Part shown: piece after piece, positions 18,048 through 27,646 of the stretch | Position numbering within the stretch: the stretch's first letter is position 1 | How the letters are laid out: each line of letters opens with the position of its first letter | Assembly (NCBI RefSeq): GCF_040545925.1 | Contig: NZ_JBEPMX010000002.1 | Location: forward strand, 62,001 to 126,000 | DNA length: 64,000 nucleotides | Direction of reading: 5' to 3' | Source: Alkalibacillus flavidus | Lineage (GTDB): Bacteria; Bacillota; Bacilli; Bacillales; Alkalibacillaceae | Notes under the pieces: model-generated | Seen by the model: the letters and a program-made list of their open reading frames with translations, nothing else | The model's database searches: none | What the model was told of the DNA's origin: nothing | Program-made: the position numbers and the translations under genes

Positions 18048-19823
18048 TTAAACGTCTTGTTGATCAGTTTTTGTCGACTTTAGATGCAATTCATCTAGTT
18101 GACGTTCATCGACGACATCAGGTGCTTTTGTTAGCAGATCTGATGCTGATGCTGTCTTCGGAAAGGCAATCGTATCGCGTAAGTTCGTTTTACCAGCTAA
18201 TAGCATCACTAGACGGTCAAATCCTAACGCAATACCACCATGTGGTGGCGCGCCAAATTCTAATGCTTCTAATAAGAAACCGAATTGTTCTTCTGTTTCT
18301 TCTTGCGTAAAGCCTAATGCTTCGAACATCTTCTCTTGCATCTCTTTATTATAAATACGAAGAGAACCGCCACCTAGTTCGTACCCATTGAGCACAATAT
18401 CGTAAGCTTTTGCTTTTACGTCTTGTGGATTGTCTTTTAAGTCGTCTAGACGATCAGTCTGTGGCATTGTAAATGGATGGTGAGCCGCATGATAACGACC
18501 ATCATCCTCATCGTATTCGAAAAGTGGCCAATCGGTTACCCACAAGAAATTGAATAAGCTTTCATCAATAAGTCCTAATTCCTTGCCAAGTTTCTGGCGA
18601 AGGGCACCTAGACTGTCATAAACGACATCGGCTTGATCGGCTACGAATAGTAATAAATCATTTGATTCACCGTTTGTGGCCTCTAAAATGGCTTGGGCAT
18701 CATCGCCGTCAAAGAACTTCGCAATTGGTCCGGATAACTCGCCTTGATCGACCTTCATCCACGCTAACCCTTTCGCACCATAGACAGCAACGAATTCGGT
18801 TAACTGATCAATATCTTTACGCGAAAACTGGTCGGCGAACCCTTTAACATTAATAGCACTCACTTTGCCGCCTGATTCAATTGCTTGTTTAAACACTTTG
18901 AATCCACTATCGGCAACAACGTCATTTAAATTGATTAATTCCATACCAAACCGTGTATCAGGCTTATCTGATCCGTAACGTTCCATCGCTTCATCATACG
19001 TTAAACGCGGGAATGGATATGGGACATCGACACCTTTAACGTCTTTTACGACTGACGCCAACATTTCCTCTGTCATGTTCATGATTTCCTCTTGAGACAT
19101 AAACGATGTTTCAATATCAACTTGTGTAAATTCTGGCTGGCGGTCAGCACGTAAGTCTTCATCACGGAAACAACGCGTGATTTGATAATACTTTTCAAAA
19201 CCTGACACCATAATTAACTGCTTAAAGATTTGTGGTGACTGTGGAAGTGCATAAAACTCACCTGGATGAACCCGGCTTGGGACTAAATAGTCACGCGCCC
19301 CTTCAGGTGTGCTCTTCGTTAAAATCGGTGTTTCCATTTCTAAAAAGTCTTGATGATTCAAGTAATGACGAATCGCTTGCGCTGTTTTGTGGCGCAACTT
19401 CAACGTTTCTTGCATCGTGTCACGACGTAAATCTAAATAACGGTATCTGAGACGCGTATCTTCATTTAAATCGTTCGCATCATCCACTTTAATCGGTAAC
19501 GCTTTTGACGTATTCACTAAGGTCACATCTTCTACGACAACTTCCACTTCACCAGTCGTCATGTTCGAGTTAACTGTTTGTGCATCGCGCTTTTTAACCG
19601 TTCCTTGAATTTCAACGACAAATTCGCTCCGTAACGATTCAGCCGTTTCTAATGCTTCTTGATTAACATCAGGACTAAAAACGGTTTGAACGACTCCAGA
19701 ACGGTCGCGCAAATCAATAAAAATCAAACCACCTAAGTCCCGTCGTTTTTGTACCCAACCTTTTAATAATATCGTTTGATCGACTAAACTTGTCGTCACA
19801 TGTCCACAGTGTGTTCTTTCCAT
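18048..19823 (-). CDS. aspS: Aspartate--tRNA ligase (bacterial type)
   Basis: 591 residues. N-terminal OB-fold anticodon-binding domain ([25 protein letters not shown]), class II core with motif 2 [20 protein letters not shown] and motif 3 [15 protein letters not shown], and the bacterial GAD insertion (about 285-420). Charges tRNA-Asp; Bacilli usually have GatCAB, so a role in tRNA-Asn misacylation is possible but not decidable here. ATG at 19823 with AAGGAGG. The gene is 11 nt from hisS and shares its T-box-controlled transcript. No terminator is evident before the 6S promoter. Confidence 0.97.
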   Translation of the reverse strand: MERTHCGHVTTSLVDQTILLKGWVQKRRDLGGLIFIDLRDRSGVVQTVFSPDVNQEALETAESLRSEFVVEIQGTVKKRDAQTVNSNMTTGEVEVVVEDVTLVNTSKALPIKVDDANDLNEDTRLRYRYLDLRRDTMQETLKLRHKTAQAIRHYLNHQDFLEMETPILTKSTPEGARDYLVPSRVHPGEFYALPQSPQIFKQLIMVSGFEKYYQITRCFRDEDLRADRQPEFTQVDIETSFMSQEEIMNMTEEMLASVVKDVKGVDVPYPFPRLTYDEAMERYGSDKPDTRFGMELINLNDVVADSGFKVFKQAIESGGKVSAINVKGFADQFSRKDIDQLTEFVAVYGAKGLAWMKVDQGELSGPIAKFFDGDDAQAILEATNGESNDLLLFVADQADVVYDSLGALRQKLGKELGLIDESLFNFLWVTDWPLFEYDEDDGRYHAAHHPFTMPQTDRLDDLKDNPQDVKAKAYDIVLNGYELGGGSLRIYNKEMQEKMFEALGFTQEETEEQFGFLLEALEFGAPPHGGIALGFDRLVMLLAGKTNLRDTIAFPKTASASDLLTKAPDVVDERQLDELHLKSTKTDQQDV

Positions 19824-19834
19824 GATGTTCCTCC

Positions 19835-21103
19835 TTACATTCCTTGCTGTATTTCATTAGCAATTTGGTCAATTGCGACCGTTTTTTGTTCACCATCTGC
19901 TAAACGCTTGATCGTTGCGACACCTTGTTCCATCTCGGATTCACCGATGACAACAGCATATGTTGCTGCATAACGATCAGCAGCTTTAAATTGAGCTTTC
20001 ATTTTCTTATCTAAATAGTCTTGGTCGACTTTGTAGCCCGCTTGTCGTAACTGATATACAAGTTGTGAACCAGCAAATTTCGCTTCATCACCCATCGTCA
20101 CGACGTAGCAATCTAATTCATCATCGTTTTGAAGGTCGATACCTTCAGCATCTAATGCCATAATTAATCGTTCAATACTTAACGCAAAACCAATACCTGA
20201 TGATTCAGGACCACCAATATCCTGTATAAGTCCGTTGTAACGGCCGCCACCAGATAATGTCGTGATCGAACCAAACCCTTCTGCTTCACTCATAATTTCA
20301 AACGCTGTATGCGTATAATAGTCCAACCCGCGCACTAACGTTTCATCGACCACATAATCGATCCCCATATAATCCAAATGCTTTTTCACGTCTTCGAAAT
20401 ACTGTGAAGAATAGTCGTTTAAATACTCCAAAATAGATGGAGCATCTTGCATCGACGGATGATCTTGATCGACTTTACAATCTAACAAGCGTAATGGATT
20501 TTGTTCTAAACGCATTTGGCAATCAGCGCAAAGTTCATCAGCGTGTGGCTTAAAATGATCGACAAGCGCTTGACGGTGAGCTTCACGACTTTCTTGATCA
20601 CCTAAGCTATTGAGTACAAGCTTTAGCGAGCGTAAACCTAAGTCACGATAACTATCCATTGCTAAAGCAATGACTTCCGCATCAATTGCTGGGTCAGCAC
20701 TACCAATCGCCTCAATACCGAATTGCGTAAATTGGCGTGTGCGGCCCTGTTGTGGTCGTTCATAACGGAACATTGGCCCTAAGTAATATAGTTTCGTCGG
20801 TTGTTCGGCGTTACCGTGCATTTTATGTTGAACGTAAGATCTGGCGACAGAAGCCGTTCCTTCGGGTCTTAACGTTAAGCTACGACCACCTCTATCTTGA
20901 AATGTGTACATTTCTTTTTGGACAATATCTGTTGTATCACCAACACCGCGTTGGAATAATTCCGTTCGTTCGAACATCGGTGTGCGAATTTCATGGTAAT
21001 GATATCTATCAGCTAATTGTTTTAAAGTGTGTTCAATCACTTGCCACTTTTTCGTTTGCTCTGGTAATAAATCTTCAGTTCCTCTTGGAATATGAATGTT
21101 CAT
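19835..21103 (-). CDS. hisS: Histidine--tRNA ligase
   Basis: 422 residues. Class II synthetase: [16 protein letters not shown] at the N-terminus, motif 2 [31 protein letters not shown], histidine-binding [14 protein letters not shown] and GGGRYNGL, then an anticodon-binding domain (about 325-420). The start at 21103 (MNIHIPRGT) follows GGGAGGG by 7 nt; a longer in-frame reading begins inside the T-box terminator region and is not used. First gene of the hisS-aspS operon, controlled by a T-box leader. Confidence 0.97.
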   Translation of the reverse strand: MNIHIPRGTEDLLPEQTKKWQVIEHTLKQLADRYHYHEIRTPMFERTELFQRGVGDTTDIVQKEMYTFQDRGGRSLTLRPEGTASVARSYVQHKMHGNAEQPTKLYYLGPMFRYERPQQGRTRQFTQFGIEAIGSADPAIDAEVIALAMDSYRDLGLRSLKLVLNSLGDQESREAHRQALVDHFKPHADELCADCQMRLEQNPLRLLDCKVDQDHPSMQDAPSILEYLNDYSSQYFEDVKKHLDYMGIDYVVDETLVRGLDYYTHTAFEIMSEAEGFGSITTLSGGGRYNGLIQDIGGPESSGIGFALSIERLIMALDAEGIDLQNDDELDCYVVTMGDEAKFAGSQLVYQLRQAGYKVDQDYLDKKMKAQFKAADRYAATYAVVIGESEMEQGVATIKRLADGEQKTVAIDQIANEIQQGM

Positions 21104-21136
21104 AACCATACCCTCCCTAACTATTTTATTGACATT

Positions 21137-21410
21137 AAAAAAGTCCCTATCAAATGGATATTTGATAGGGACGAGATATACCCGTGTTGCCACCCTGATT
21201 AAAGCATACTATGATATGCTCTCACTTCATTAACATAACGCTTTATCGCGATCACACTTACTGAACATTAACGTCTTTCAGCACGATACCTCCAGAATGT
21301 CTTTCATGAAATGGATTGAATAGGTTCGCTTCCAGCCACGGCAAACCCTCTCTGTCATTGTCGACATTTCACTACTCTTTCCTTCTTCGGTTTTTACGTA
21401 TTCAAATGTT
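21137..21410 (-). promoter_or_regulatory. T-box leader of the hisS-aspS operon (specifier reads Asp GAC, or His CAU shifted)
   Basis: Conserved T-box AGGGTGGCAACACGGGTA lies at 21179-21196 and a strong terminator at 21137-21172 (13-bp stem GTCCCTATCAAAT, then TTTTTTAATG). In the specifier context TGAAA-GAC-ATTCTGGAG, aligned with the alaS and valS leaders of this window, the codon position is GAC (21299-21301), an aspartate codon; two bases further the overlapping triplet is CAT (21297-21299), histidine. Uncharged tRNA should promote readthrough into hisS and aspS. Confidence 0.92.
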
Positions 21411-21416
21411 TTTACT

Positions 21417-21445
21417 ATCATATCCATAAACGATACGACTGTCAA
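21417..21445 (-). promoter_or_regulatory. Sigma-A promoter of the hisS-aspS T-box
   Basis: TTGACA (21440-21445), 17-nt spacer, TATGAT (21417-21422), just downstream of the dtd stop codon. Confidence 0.9.
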
Positions 21446-21450
21446 GTATA

Positions 21451-21894
21451 TCATTCATTAGAATCTAAAATCAATGTGACAGGTCCGTCATTTAGTAACG
21501 ATACATTCATATGCTCACCGAAAGCTCCAGTTTCAACTGGCACACCTGACTCACGAACGCGATCATTAAACTGTTCATATAATTTATTGGCATAATCAGG
21601 TTTTGCTGCTTCTATAAAACTCGGGCGTCTTCCTTTACGCGTGTCACCGTATAAGGTGAATTGCGAAATCGATAACACGTGTCCACCGACATCTTTAACT
21701 GATAAATTCAGTTTCCCCGCATCATCTTCAAAAATACGTAAATTCGTCACTTTATCAGCAATGTAATTGATATCTTTCTCTGTGTCATCATGTGTCACAC
21801 CGAGTAACACAACTAACCCTTCTTGAATGGCTCCTGTCGTTTCACCATTCACTTCAACAGAACCATGGGCTGCACGTTGTACGACTGCTTTCAT
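21451..21894 (-). CDS. dtd: D-aminoacyl-tRNA deacylase
   Basis: 147 residues. Removes D-amino acids (and glycine from tRNA-Ala) from tRNA. Seen: [15 protein letters not shown], the [17 protein letters not shown] block with the SQ motif and the C-terminal cross-subunit region ending in GPVTLILD (the Gly-cisPro proofreading motif is GVPVETG). ATG at 21894 with AAGGGAG. Twelve nt separate it from the relA stop, so the two are co-transcribed, as in B. subtilis. The strong hisS promoter begins directly after it. Confidence 0.95.
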   Translation of the reverse strand: MKAVVQRAAHGSVEVNGETTGAIQEGLVVLLGVTHDDTEKDINYIADKVTNLRIFEDDAGKLNLSVKDVGGHVLSISQFTLYGDTRKGRRPSFIEAAKPDYANKLYEQFNDRVRESGVPVETGAFGEHMNVSLLNDGPVTLILDSNE

Positions 21895-21906
21895 CGTCTC
21901 TCTCCC

Positions 21907-24093
21907 TTACTGAATCATACGCTGGACAGTAAATACATCACGAATATGCTTAATCCGTTCAACTATCCGCTTCAAATGGTCGACATTTTGAATTAAAATC
22001 GTTAAATTAATCGTCGCCATTTTGTTTTTATCTGATTTACCTGATACGGCAACGATATCTGTATTCGTTTCGTTGACGACTTGTAGTATCTCGTTTAACA
22101 AGCCGTTACGATCGAAACCTGAAATTTCAAGATCAACACTATAATTTTTCCGTTGACGATTTACATCTTCCCATTCGACGTCAATTAAACGGTTTTGATC
22201 TTCATTTTTGATATTCGGGCAATCGGTACGGTGAACAGATACACCACGACCTTTCGTGATGAACCCAATAATCGGATCACCCGGAACAGGCGTGCAACAT
22301 TTGGACAGACGAACCATTAAATTGTCCATGCCTTTGACATTGACGCCAATACCTGTCTTCTTCTGTCGTTTTGTTTCCATCTCTTGCTGGGCTTCGATTA
22401 ACGAATTCTCAAGGTCTTCTGCCTTTTCTTCTTTTGCGATTTTTTCGGTTAGACGGTTAATGGCTTGTTGTGTTGTAATTCCTTGATAACCAACCGCAGC
22501 ATAAAGATCCTCAAGAGAGTTAATATGCAACTTATCAATCGCATTTTGGATATTTTCTTCAACGAGCACTTCTTTAGGCGATAATTCTAAGTTCTTTAAT
22601 TCTTTGTCGATAATATCTTTACCACGTTCGACATTTTCATCACGACGTTGTTTCTTAAAGAATTGCTTAATCTTATTTTTCGCCTGAGACGTTTGAGTAA
22701 TTTTTATCCAATCTTCTGACGGACCATACGAATGTTTTGATGTTAACATTTCTACAATGTCGCCGGTTTGTAATTGGTAATCTAACGGCTCAATTTTACC
22801 GTTCACTTTCGCGCCAACGGTTTTATTCCCAACTTCTGTATGAATGCGATAAGCAAAATCAAGTGGTACAGAACCACTAGGCAATTCTATAACATCTCCG
22901 TTTGGTGTAAAGACATATACCATATCGGAAAAGAAATCGACCTTTAACGACTCCATGAACTCTTCAGCGTCATTTGTTTCATTTTGCCATTCAAGAATTT
23001 CACGGAACCATGCCAGTTGCTTCGACATATCTTCTTGACTCGATTCTTTACCTTCTTTATAAGCCCAATGTGCCGCAATACCGTATTCAGCAATGTCGTG
23101 CATTTCTTGTGTTCGAATTTGTACTTCTAACGGATCACCTTTAGGCCCAATAACCGTCGTATGAAGGGACTGGTACAGATTCGGCTTCGGCATCGCAATA
23201 TAATCTTTAAATCGGCCAGGCATCGGCTTCCAACACGTATGAATGATGCCTAATACCGCATAGCATTCTTTAATACTTTTCACGATGACGCGGACTGCGA
23301 GTAAATCATAGATTTCATTGAAATCCTTTTTATCGATCGCCATTTTCCGGTAAATACTATAAATATGTTTCGGTCTACCTGAGATTTCGGCCGTTATGTT
23401 CACATCGTCTAATTGACCTTGAATCTCATTAATGACCTTATCAATATAATACACCCGCTCGTCCCGCTTCTGTTTCATCAAATTCACGATTCGATAATAT
23501 TGTTGCGGGTTTAAATACCGTAGGGAAATATCTTCAAGCTCCCATTTGATTGTGGAGATACCTAACCGGTGCGCTAATGGCGCAAAAATCTCTAACGTTT
23601 CATTCGCAATTCGACGTTGCTTATCTTCTGGTAAGTGGTCGAGTGTTCGCATATTGTGAAGACGGTCAGCTAATTTTATTAAAATAACACGAATATCCTT
23701 CGCCATGGCAATAAACATTTTACGATGGTTCTCAGCTTGTTGTTCTTCCTTGGATTTATACTTGATTTTACCTAACTTTGTAACACCTTCGACAAGCGAT
23801 GCTACCTCTTCGCCGAATTCCTTTGTTAGATCGTCATAAGACGCATCTGTATCTTCAAGAACATCATGTAAAAAACCACTAGCAATCGTCGCTGGATCCA
23901 TTTCTAATTCAATTAGGATGCCTGCGACCTGGACTGGATGCGTAATATATGGCTCGCCTGATTTACGCGTTTGGCCTTCGTGCGCTTCTTTCGCATAATC
24001 GTAGGCAAGTCGAAGAAAGGTCGTATGTTCTTCATTCAAATAACGACCTGCATCTTCAATGACTTCTTCAATTGTTTTTTCATGCTTAGACAT
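21907..24093 (-). CDS. relA: Bifunctional (p)ppGpp synthetase/hydrolase RelA (Rel)
   Basis: 728 residues. Ribosome-associated stringent-response enzyme that both makes and degrades (p)ppGpp. Domains: hydrolase (HD signature GFLHDVLEDT near 73-82 and LIKLADRLHNMRTL), synthetase (with KDYIAMPKPNLYQSLHTTV), TGS (about 390-450, VYVFTPNGDVIELP), helical, zinc-finger/conserved-cysteine (SKCCTPVPGDPIIGF near 597) and a C-terminal ACT domain (about 655-728). Intact HD residues indicate that hydrolase activity is retained. ATG at 24093 with AGGTGA. Own promoter upstream. Confidence 0.97.
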   Translation of the reverse strand: MSKHEKTIEEVIEDAGRYLNEEHTTFLRLAYDYAKEAHEGQTRKSGEPYITHPVQVAGILIELEMDPATIASGFLHDVLEDTDASYDDLTKEFGEEVASLVEGVTKLGKIKYKSKEEQQAENHRKMFIAMAKDIRVILIKLADRLHNMRTLDHLPEDKQRRIANETLEIFAPLAHRLGISTIKWELEDISLRYLNPQQYYRIVNLMKQKRDERVYYIDKVINEIQGQLDDVNITAEISGRPKHIYSIYRKMAIDKKDFNEIYDLLAVRVIVKSIKECYAVLGIIHTCWKPMPGRFKDYIAMPKPNLYQSLHTTVIGPKGDPLEVQIRTQEMHDIAEYGIAAHWAYKEGKESSQEDMSKQLAWFREILEWQNETNDAEEFMESLKVDFFSDMVYVFTPNGDVIELPSGSVPLDFAYRIHTEVGNKTVGAKVNGKIEPLDYQLQTGDIVEMLTSKHSYGPSEDWIKITQTSQAKNKIKQFFKKQRRDENVERGKDIIDKELKNLELSPKEVLVEENIQNAIDKLHINSLEDLYAAVGYQGITTQQAINRLTEKIAKEEKAEDLENSLIEAQQEMETKRQKKTGIGVNVKGMDNLMVRLSKCCTPVPGDPIIGFITKGRGVSVHRTDCPNIKNEDQNRLIDVEWEDVNRQRKNYSVDLEISGFDRNGLLNEILQVVNETNTDIVAVSGKSDKNKMATINLTILIQNVDHLKRIVERIKHIRDVFTVQRMIQ

Positions 24094-24184
24094 AACATCA
24101 CCTAGGTGTACATAATTTGTTCATATGATTTACGATTCGATTCTGCTATGGTCAGTTGTTGATCCACACTAAATCTTAATATCG

Positions 24185-24213
24185 ATTATAATTAAAAAAA
24201 TTAAATGTTACAA
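24185..24213 (-). promoter_or_regulatory. Sigma-A promoter of relA-dtd
   Basis: TTGTAA (24208-24213), 17-nt A/T-rich spacer, perfect TATAAT (24185-24190), about 90 nt before the relA start. Confidence 0.8.
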
Positions 24214-24261
24214 AACAAAAATTTGTTATCCGATTGCATATTCAAACATTTTTCGAGTGGT

Positions 24262-24305
24262 AAATAATAAAACTTGGCTGCCCTTAAGGTGGGTCAGCCA
24301 AAGTT
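24262..24305 (-). terminator. Terminator after apt
   Basis: Stem AACTTTGGCTG...CAGCCAAGTT (24271-24305, interrupted pairing in the middle), followed on the minus strand by TTTATTATT, three nt past the apt stop. Confidence 0.8.
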
Positions 24306-24307
24306 GT

Positions 24308-24820
24308 TTAGTATTCCATAAGTTTTAGTATATCATAATCTTTTAGCTTTTCACGACCATTTAGATAAGATAATTCAATTAAAAAGGCACACCCGACAAC
24401 TTCACCACCGAGTTGTTCAACTAAGTCAATTGTCGCCTCAACTGTTCCACCGGTCGCTAATAAATCATCAACGAATAACACGCGCTGACCAGGTTTAATC
24501 GCATCTTTATGAATCGTTAAAACATCGGAGCCATACTCCAATCCATAATCGACTTTAATCGTTTCACGAGGGAGTTTTCCTTCCTTACGTACAGGCGCAA
24601 ATCCTACTTCTAACGCGTATGACACTGGACAACCGACAATAAAGCCTCTTGCTTCAGGCCCAACAATAACGTCAACTTCTTGCTCTTTCGCATAAGCCAC
24701 AATTTCATCAACTGCCGCTTTAAAAGCAGGTCCATTATCCATCAATGTCGTAATATCTTTAAAACGAATGCCTTCTTTCGGCCAATCTTCTACGATGGTC
24801 ACATAATCTTTAAAATTCAT
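24308..24820 (-). CDS. apt: Adenine phosphoribosyltransferase
   Basis: 170 residues. Converts adenine plus PRPP to AMP (purine salvage). The PRPP-binding motif [13 protein letters not shown] is near residues 108-120; [17 protein letters not shown] and RKEGKLPRE are the other family blocks. ATG at 24820 lies within the last codons of recJ (11-nt overlap), with GGAAGGGG upstream, so it is translationally coupled. The recJ-apt-relA order is that of B. subtilis. Confidence 0.97.
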   Translation of the reverse strand: MNFKDYVTIVEDWPKEGIRFKDITTLMDNGPAFKAAVDEIVAYAKEQEVDVIVGPEARGFIVGCPVSYALEVGFAPVRKEGKLPRETIKVDYGLEYGSDVLTIHKDAIKPGQRVLFVDDLLATGGTVEATIDLVEQLGGEVVGCAFLIELSYLNGREKLKDYDILKLMEY

Positions 24821-27125
24821 ATACGACTTCCCCTTCCTTAAATCGAGAATGAATTCGGCTTTGAATCCATTCTTTTAATTCGCGGTACGTTGAGTAATAT
24901 AACGTCTCCTCAACTGTCACAGCATTTAATTTTCGCTGATAAGTTGGTGATTCATCGAGTGGTCTAAACGACACATTATCTTGTATAACAATTAAACCAT
25001 TAGTTATTTTAACAAAATTCAAATCAAAAAACACGTCTAACATAAAATCAAGTTGATCAGAAGACCAATTTTTTGCTTTTGCTAACTCGGGTTTTTGATC
25101 TAGTCGGATCTGTTGATGTTTCTTAAAAATCGCATATAGTTGTTTGAAATCATCTCGAGTTGGTAAGGTCGACAGAAAATGTGAATGCTCTTGCCGGAAA
25201 CATAAATAAATGGCTTCAAATTCGAACTGCTCTAATAACGATTCGAATTGATCGAGTGATTCTGGCATATCAACACAAACAACTTTAAGTGATTGCTCGA
25301 ATGGCTCATGAATGATCTCATTGTAATGCATCACGTTGTCCTCAGTTTGAGATTGTTGTTGAAAGGATACAAATACAGTTCCTTCACTATCTTGTAACTG
25401 CTGTTTCGTCGAGTCGTTTAATGCCTTACCTCTGTAATCAAATAATTGCCACTCCATACAACGAACATCTTTTAATTTGATTTGTAACTTTTGATACCCG
25501 TTCCATTCATTGAGCTCAATTTCACCGACGACATCAATTGAAGCACCAGAAGTTAAACGATCGGCTAAATTTCCGAGCTGAAACCCAATCATTTCGACAG
25601 ATGTTTGGTCTTTCGTTCCTAACATCTTAATATGATTCTGATTAGATCCAATTCGTTTAATTTGCGTCAATGTAATGTTCGATACTTGAAAAATGGGTTT
25701 ATCATTTCCCATACCGAACGGCGCTAATTTTTCTAATTCTTTCGGGAAATTCAAATCGATATTAGCCCATGAGACGTCATCTTCAACCGTCAACGTCGGG
25801 GTGAAATCATCATCAGTTAACACTTCTTTAGCATGTTCATTAAGCTGTTGACGTAGCACATCCACTTGAGATAATTCAACGGTCATCCCCGCTGCTTGAG
25901 CATGGCCTCCGAAATGCATAAAATAATCCCGCACACGCATTCCTTCTTGGAACATATCATAAGCAGGAATACTGCGACCACTACCTTTTGCGATACCTTT
26001 ATCACGGTCGATCCCAAGTACGATTGTCGGACGATAATACGTATTGACAATACGAGACGCAACAATTCCTAAAACACCTGGGTTCCATCCTTCCCCTGCA
26101 ACAACAATGACATCATCTTCTTGGTGATACGTTTCAATTTGTTCAAATGCTTCGTTTGCGATTGTTTTGACGAGTTGCTGACGTTCTTGGTTTAAAGCAT
26201 CTATTTCTTTAGCCATATCTTCCGCTAAAATTGGATCATCAGCGAGTAATAGGTCAACAGCTAAATCAGCATCTTGTAGACGTCCTACCGCATTCAGTCG
26301 AGGGGCAATGACAAATCCAATATTGTCAGCTGTTAACGTTCCCTCTAGTTTACCTAGCTGTTTCAGCGCTTCAATGCCTGGTTGGCATGGTTTTGATAGA
26401 ACCGATAAACCTTGTTTAACGAGCAATCGATTTTCGCCTCGAAGCGGAACTAAATCCGCTACAGTTCCAATTGCAACATAACTCGTCAATTCCTTTGGTA
26501 CTTCACCTAACAAGGCTTGTGCCACTTTAAACGCGACACCAACACCAGCTAAGTCATCATCGGGATAGCTTTCTGATAAAGCTGGGTGGATTGTTGCGAA
26601 CGTCTCAGGTAATGCAGATTGCGGCTCATGGTGGTCCGTTATAATCAAATCCATACCTAATGCTTTAGCCAGCTGCGCCTCTTCAGGTGCTGCAATACCA
26701 TTATCGACTGTAATCAATAATGTGCACCCTGAATCAGCCATCATACGAAAAGCTTCTTCGTTCGGTCCATATCCCTCAGTAAACCGGTTTGGAATATAAT
26801 AATCGACTGAAGCTCCTAATGATGAGAGAGTGGAAACTAGAACCGACGTTGCTGTCACACCGTCTGCATCATAATCGCCATAAATAACGATATATTCTTG
26901 ATTCTCGATCGCTTGTTCAATACGCGATACGACCTTCTCCATATCTTCGAATAAAAACGGGTTATGTAAATCATTTATATTGGGAAATAAAAACTGTTCA
27001 GCTTCTTCTTGAGTCGTAATCCCTCGTTTAACGAGCATCCGTTCAATAATGGGAGAAACAGATAAGTTAAACGGCGGGGTTATAGTGCTTTGATTTAATT
27101 GCCAATGCATTTTACTCTTTAACAT
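24810..27125 (-). CDS. recJ: Single-stranded-DNA-specific exonuclease RecJ
   Basis: 771 residues. 5'-3' ssDNA exonuclease in recombination and mismatch/base-excision repair. DHH-phosphoesterase motifs: [14 protein letters not shown] near 80-93, [20 protein letters not shown] near 160-169; DHHA1 part with [14 protein letters not shown] and [13 protein letters not shown] domain, then a Firmicutes-specific C-terminal extension (about 560-771). ATG at 27125 with AGGGGTG. Length fits the Bacillus form (about 780), which is longer than E. coli RecJ. Confidence 0.96.
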   Translation of the reverse strand: MLKSKMHWQLNQSTITPPFNLSVSPIIERMLVKRGITTQEEAEQFLFPNINDLHNPFLFEDMEKVVSRIEQAIENQEYIVIYGDYDADGVTATSVLVSTLSSLGASVDYYIPNRFTEGYGPNEEAFRMMADSGCTLLITVDNGIAAPEEAQLAKALGMDLIITDHHEPQSALPETFATIHPALSESYPDDDLAGVGVAFKVAQALLGEVPKELTSYVAIGTVADLVPLRGENRLLVKQGLSVLSKPCQPGIEALKQLGKLEGTLTADNIGFVIAPRLNAVGRLQDADLAVDLLLADDPILAEDMAKEIDALNQERQQLVKTIANEAFEQIETYHQEDDVIVVAGEGWNPGVLGIVASRIVNTYYRPTIVLGIDRDKGIAKGSGRSIPAYDMFQEGMRVRDYFMHFGGHAQAAGMTVELSQVDVLRQQLNEHAKEVLTDDDFTPTLTVEDDVSWANIDLNFPKELEKLAPFGMGNDKPIFQVSNITLTQIKRIGSNQNHIKMLGTKDQTSVEMIGFQLGNLADRLTSGASIDVVGEIELNEWNGYQKLQIKLKDVRCMEWQLFDYRGKALNDSTKQQLQDSEGTVFVSFQQQSQTEDNVMHYNEIIHEPFEQSLKVVCVDMPESLDQFESLLEQFEFEAIYLCFRQEHSHFLSTLPTRDDFKQLYAIFKKHQQIRLDQKPELAKAKNWSSDQLDFMLDVFFDLNFVKITNGLIVIQDNVSFRPLDESPTYQRKLNAVTVEETLYYSTYRELKEWIQSRIHSRFKEGEVVYEF

Positions 27126-27182
27126 AACGTCACCCCTAACTCACTCATTATACAAGAGCTTGTCAGGGGTATCAATTGACGA

Positions 27183-27539
27183 TTACGTGTCTTGGTTATT
27201 TTTTTGTTCGTCTGTGTCACCGTCTTGACCAGTTATAGTTTGATCTTGTTGTTCCGAATTATTTTTTTCTTCGTGTTCTGTTGATATCGTTTCTGTTTCG
27301 CTAACATTTTTCGTTTGCTCACGTTTCAGTTGCTTTTGTAATTGATAAATCTTAGTGAAACTAGCACCTGCTGCAACCAATGCACCTAGCAATACTGACA
27401 ATAATATGACAAGAATCAACGGGGCATCAGTTTGAGCAAATAGAAAATCCACAGGGACAGATTCGACGTTAATAATCGCAAAAATAGCGATAATAATCGT
27501 GAATAGAATTGTTAAAATAATAAGCGTTTGTTGTTTCAT
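27183..27539 (-). CDS. LapA-domain small membrane protein (YrvD-like)
   Basis: 118 residues. Two membrane segments (about 5-24 and 40-62), a short basic coiled coil (YQLQKQLKREQTK) and an acidic/Gln-rich cytosolic tail. The NVESVPVDFLFAQTDAPLILVILLS arrangement, split here over the loop and second helix, is typical of the LapA/DUF1049 family. Function unknown in Bacilli; E. coli LapA helps regulate LPS assembly, which cannot apply here. Located between secDF and recJ as B. subtilis yrvD. ATG at 27539 with GGGAGAGG. Confidence 0.82.
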   Translation of the reverse strand: MKQQTLIILTILFTIIIAIFAIINVESVPVDFLFAQTDAPLILVILLSVLLGALVAAGASFTKIYQLQKQLKREQTKNVSETETISTEHEEKNNSEQQDQTITGQDGDTDEQKNNQDT

Positions 27540-27602
27540 ATGACCTCTCCCGTTCTATAAAAATTTGTATTCATCTATTCCCTAATCGTTAACCATTTAA
27601 TC

Positions 27603-27636
27603 ATGTAAAAAAGTGACAGAGACTGTTCCCTGTCAC
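27603..27636 (-). terminator. Terminator after secDF
   Basis: Stem GTGACAG/CTGTCAC (27613-27619 with 27630-27636) extended by flanking A/T pairs and followed on the minus strand by TTTTTTACATG, 11 nt past the secDF stop. Confidence 0.85.
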
Positions 27637-27646
27637 CTTTGCCCAT

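Noticed and set aside
17826..18083. 85-codon plus-strand ORF across the 6S RNA region
   Set aside because: It runs antisense through the 6S RNA and its promoter and lacks a ribosome site; the RNA gene explains the region better.
20737..21105. 122-codon plus-strand ORF opposite hisS
   Set aside because: No ribosome site, odd composition (His/Tyr/Leu-rich), fully inside a conserved gene; antisense shadow.
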